Of a stretch of 64,000 nucleotides of DNA, positions 61,903-64,000 are shown in pieces. Under the pieces are notes generated by a model. That model was not told the DNA's origin and searched no databases. It saw nothing but the letters and a program-made list of their open reading frames with translations. The position numbers and the translations under genes were made by a program. This DNA comes from Bacteroidales bacterium UBA4070 (lineage in GTDB: Bacteria; Bacteroidota; Bacteroidia; Bacteroidales; VadinHA17): positions 62,001 through 126,000 of the forward strand of contig DFYY01000037.1 in assembly GCA_002383485.1 (NCBI GenBank). The letters are read 5' to 3'. Within the stretch, counting starts at the first letter, position 1, and each line of letters opens with the position of its first letter.

Positions 61903-61983
61903 TTACAATTTTTTATGCCCTACAGGCATTTATTTAACCTCTGGCCTGTCTTTACAATGCTTTATCCCCTACAGGGATTTATT
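61903..61983. repeat. REP-like repeat pair with covarying stems
   Basis: Two 32-bp units 49 bp apart differ at four positions. Each has a short palindrome with a CTACA loop, ATGCC-CTACA-GGCAT at 61915-61929 and ATCCC-CTACA-GGGAT at 61964-61978, then TTATT. Two of the differences are compensatory (G-C to C-G), which points to selection on the stem. Confidence 0.65.
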
Positions 61984-62130
61984 GGCAGCAGGTCATTAAG
62001 AATTGTAGAAAAGGTTATAGTTTTTGCTGCTGGCCGGGGGGCCGGAAATGTGCGTTCTGAATAATCCTCCGGTTGGTCAGTCACATCGGGTGAAGTGCCT
62101 AACAATCTGAAGTTCTTCTAAATACAACAT

Positions 62131-62154
62131 GAGCCGATCATTTGTTCACGGCTC
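62131..62154. terminator. Terminator-like hairpin after the second kinase gene
   Basis: GAGCCG (62131-62136) and CGGCTC (62149-62154) form a stem with a 12-base loop. It lies about 130 bp past the stop of the upstream (minus-strand) kinase. Plus-strand sequence after it is TATTTTA; the minus-strand tail is less U-rich. Confidence 0.5.
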
Positions 62155-62287
62155 TATTTTATGTCAATTCTTCCCCAAGATTTTGCTGCCATCAGCGGGC
62201 AGCTTTGATTGCCAAATATAGGTAAAATTAAAATTGCGTTCACCCTGTTCCTGTTGAGAAAGTTTTGCACGATGACAGCAGCCGGTA

Positions 62288-64000
62288 TCAGTCTTCAGTG
62301 TAGTATGCTCCCGCACCTTCTCTGGCTCCCTTGCCGTACTGACTGTGACCGTAATACTTGTACCCATAGTTGTAACCATAATTGTATCCCATGGTGTAAC
62401 CGTAACGAAGACCGTAACCGTAGTAACCGGACATCGAGATATCATTCACAACTATGCCGGGGTTCTTGATCTCCCTGTTGCGGTAAATCTCATCGATTAG
62501 ACGGAGGGTGCTTCTGGCGCTGTAACGCTGCCTGACAACGAACAGCGTCACATCAGCGCGCTGTGCCAGCAGCAGGGCGTCGGTGACCACCGCTGCAGGA
62601 GGGGTATCAATGATTATGAAATCAAACTGCGTCCTCGCCTTCTCAAGAAACCCGGTCATGGCCTTGCGCTCTATCAGCTCGGAGGGGTTGGGCGGGATGG
62701 GGCCGGAGGAGACGAACCACAGGTTATCTATGGAGGTCTTCTGTATCACCTGCTCAAACCCGCTGTTGCCGCTGAGATAAGTGCTCATACCCACGGAGGG
62801 GTCGAGGCTGAGGATCTTGTTTATCCTCGGCTTGCGCAGATCAAGCCCCACCAGCAGCGTCTTGCGGCCAAGCATGGAGATGATGGCAGCGAGATTCATC
62901 GCCACGAAGGTCTTGCCCTCGCCGCTGACGGAGGAGGTGACGGCTATGACCACCGACTGATCAACAGGGATGAAGTACTTCAGCGAGGTGCGTATGCTGC
63001 GGAAGCTCTCGGCCAGGGTACTGCCGGGCTTCTCAATGACGGGCACCTCGGAGCCGTATGCACTGTGGCTGATGAAGCCCAGGATGGGCGCCCTGGTAGC
63101 ACGCTCGATGTCCTTCTTGTCAATGACCTTGTTGTTCATCAGGTCAATGAGTATTATCGCCAGCGCCGGCAGCAGCAGCCCCAGGATCAGTGCCATCATG
63201 TAGTTCTGCCTTGTTTTGGGTTTGATGCGCCCGGCATTATACGGCTCGGCCACGTCGATGATCTTGTTGTCAGAGACCTTGGAAGCCATGGCTATGCCGG
63301 CCTCCGCCCTCTTCTCCAGCAAAAAATTATATACCGTACTGTTCAGGTCGAAGTCGCGCTGTATACGTATCAGCTGCCGCTCCGTCCCGGGTAGTCTGCC
63401 CAGCTGCCTGTTGACGTCGGCGATGCGTCCTTCGACATCACCCATGGATATCTTAAGCTGGCTGATGCTGTTGGTGACGTTCTCGAGGAGTGCGGAGCGT
63501 GCCTGGTCAACCTTGCCCGAGATGAGATCGCTGGCCGGCAACTCTTCCTTCAGTACAAACCCCAACTGTTTCTGCTGCAGCTGCAGCTGCGAGAGCTCCT
63601 CGACAAGCCTTATCAGCATCGGGTCACCCACACCCATGACGGAAGGGGAGACGATCAGTCCGGTCTCATTGCGCGAAGACAGGTACTCCTTCAGGTACTC
63701 ATAATACTGCATCTGGAGGTTGAGCGTGTTTTTTTCCATCTCATATCGCTCAAGACGCTGCAGCACGAGGTTTCCCTCGGCAGTGAGATCCACAAAACGG
63801 TTGTTGAAGCGGAAGTTTTCCATCTTGCTCTCCGCCTTAGTGAGCGAGTCGGAGATGAAACCTAGCTGCTCCTCTATGAAATTGATTGTCTGCTGTGCCG
63901 CCTCATTCTTCCAGCTCAGGCCGAGATTGATATAAGCCTGCATGAGGGTGTTGAGGTAATCGGCCTCCTGCTCCGGCACCAGCCCGCTGACAGTGAGTGT
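62288..64000 (-). CDS. Wzc-type chain-length regulator and tyrosine kinase (2), 5' end outside window
   Basis: Second tandem copy, cut by the window edge. The frame continues past 64000 (TLTVSGLVPEQEADYLNTLM corresponds to the paralogue's NLSFEGYSPQQGADYLNML). The apparent start GTG at 63979 is internal. Walker A is SSVSGEGKTFVAMNLA, A' LLVGLDLRKPRI and Walker B FDFIIIDTPPAAV; the tail is very rich in tyrosines (GYGLRYGYTMGYNYGYNYGY). It is richer in GC than copy 1. It should oligomerise at the inner membrane and cycle through tail phosphorylation to control glycan length. Confidence 0.88.
   Translation of the reverse strand, partial: TLTVSGLVPEQEADYLNTLMQAYINLGLSWKNEAAQQTINFIEEQLGFISDSLTKAESKMENFRFNNRFVDLTAEGNLVLQRLERYEMEKNTLNLQMQYYEYLKEYLSSRNETGLIVSPSVMGVGDPMLIRLVEELSQLQLQQKQLGFVLKEELPASDLISGKVDQARSALLENVTNSISQLKISMGDVEGRIADVNRQLGRLPGTERQLIRIQRDFDLNSTVYNFLLEKRAEAGIAMASKVSDNKIIDVAEPYNAGRIKPKTRQNYMMALILGLLLPALAIILIDLMNNKVIDKKDIERATRAPILGFISHSAYGSEVPVIEKPGSTLAESFRSIRTSLKYFIPVDQSVVIAVTSSVSGEGKTFVAMNLAAIISMLGRKTLLVGLDLRKPRINKILSLDPSVGMSTYLSGNSGFEQVIQKTSIDNLWFVSSGPIPPNPSELIERKAMTGFLEKARTQFDFIIIDTPPAAVVTDALLLAQRADVTLFVVRQRYSARSTLRLIDEIYRNREIKNPGIVVNDISMSGYYGYGLRYGYTMGYNYGYNYGYKYYGHSQYGKGAREGAGAYYTED

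Larger units (their letters stand above)
61872..62287. other. Gap between the two Wzc-type genes with a repeat pair and a hairpin
   Basis: About 416 bp without a gene. It contains two 32-bp near-identical units with covarying palindromes (61903-61934, 61952-61983) and a terminator-like hairpin (62131-62154). No supported coding frame was found on either strand. Confidence 0.5.

Overview
The window looks like a chromosomal segment of a Bacteroidota bacterium (probably Bacteroidales or Marinilabiliales-like; this is an inference). The signs are two giant surface proteins with SprB-type repeats and C-terminal type IX secretion (T9SS) sorting domains, -7 promoter elements of the TAnnTTTG type, Wzc-type tyrosine kinases with tyrosine-rich tails, and many small beta-barrel proteins. 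All but one of the real genes lie on the minus strand, so transcription runs from the high coordinates to the low ones. I saw no rRNA, tRNA or CRISPR array.

From 64.0 to 54.7 kb: two tandem Wzc-type chain-length/tyrosine-kinase genes (the second runs off the window), three small outer-membrane barrel proteins, UDP-GlcNAc 2-epimerase (wecB) and UDP-glucose dehydrogenase (ugd). From 54.6 to 51.1 kb is an accessory patch: a Fic protein with a hairpin operator, a lipoprotein plus a papain-like protease, a HicB-like gene with a stub of hicA, and one plus-strand holin-like gene. From 51.0 to 30.1 kb is an AT-rich capsule/O-antigen locus: neuB-neuC-neuA for a sialic-acid-type sugar, a hydroxyacid dehydrogenase, a Wzx flippase, eight or nine glycosyltransferases, a methyltransferase, a Wzy-like polymerase, a CapK-like enzyme, an ElyC-like protein, a FlaA1-like dehydratase and a PglC-type priming transferase. 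A WecA-type priming transferase and a PF14907 nucleotidyltransferase follow at 30.0-27.8 kb.

From 27.7 to 22.4 kb the same module appears again in damaged form. There are wecB and outer-membrane-protein remnants, a DarT-DarG toxin-antitoxin pair, an ElyC-like pseudogene with a stop codon and an internal deletion, an intact wecB carrying an in-frame repeat insertion, and a second WecA-type transferase.

From 22.3 to 17.6 kb is the most interesting item: a compact lasso-peptide operon in the order nucleotidyltransferase, HPr-kinase-like kinase, B2 protease, precursor, lasso cyclase, B1 (PqqD-like RRE). The 47-residue precursor gene (19786-19929) is too short for ordinary gene calling. It has a canonical Thr at -2, a predicted Gly1-Glu8 ring and a C-terminal serine, which matches the C-terminal-serine kinase chemistry known for paeninodin. 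Downstream are two tandem giant DUF2341/SprB/T9SS proteins and an ABC exporter of the size expected for a lasso exporter.

From 4.6 kb to the start are a DUF4143 ATPase with 32-bp tandem promoter repeats, an AbiEi/AbiEii type IV toxin-antitoxin pair with an inverted-repeat operator, a DegT-family sugar aminotransferase with an in-frame repeat insertion, and the 5' part of a DUF6922-like gene. A dispersed short palindrome with heptamer (GACTTTN) runs links several of these places.
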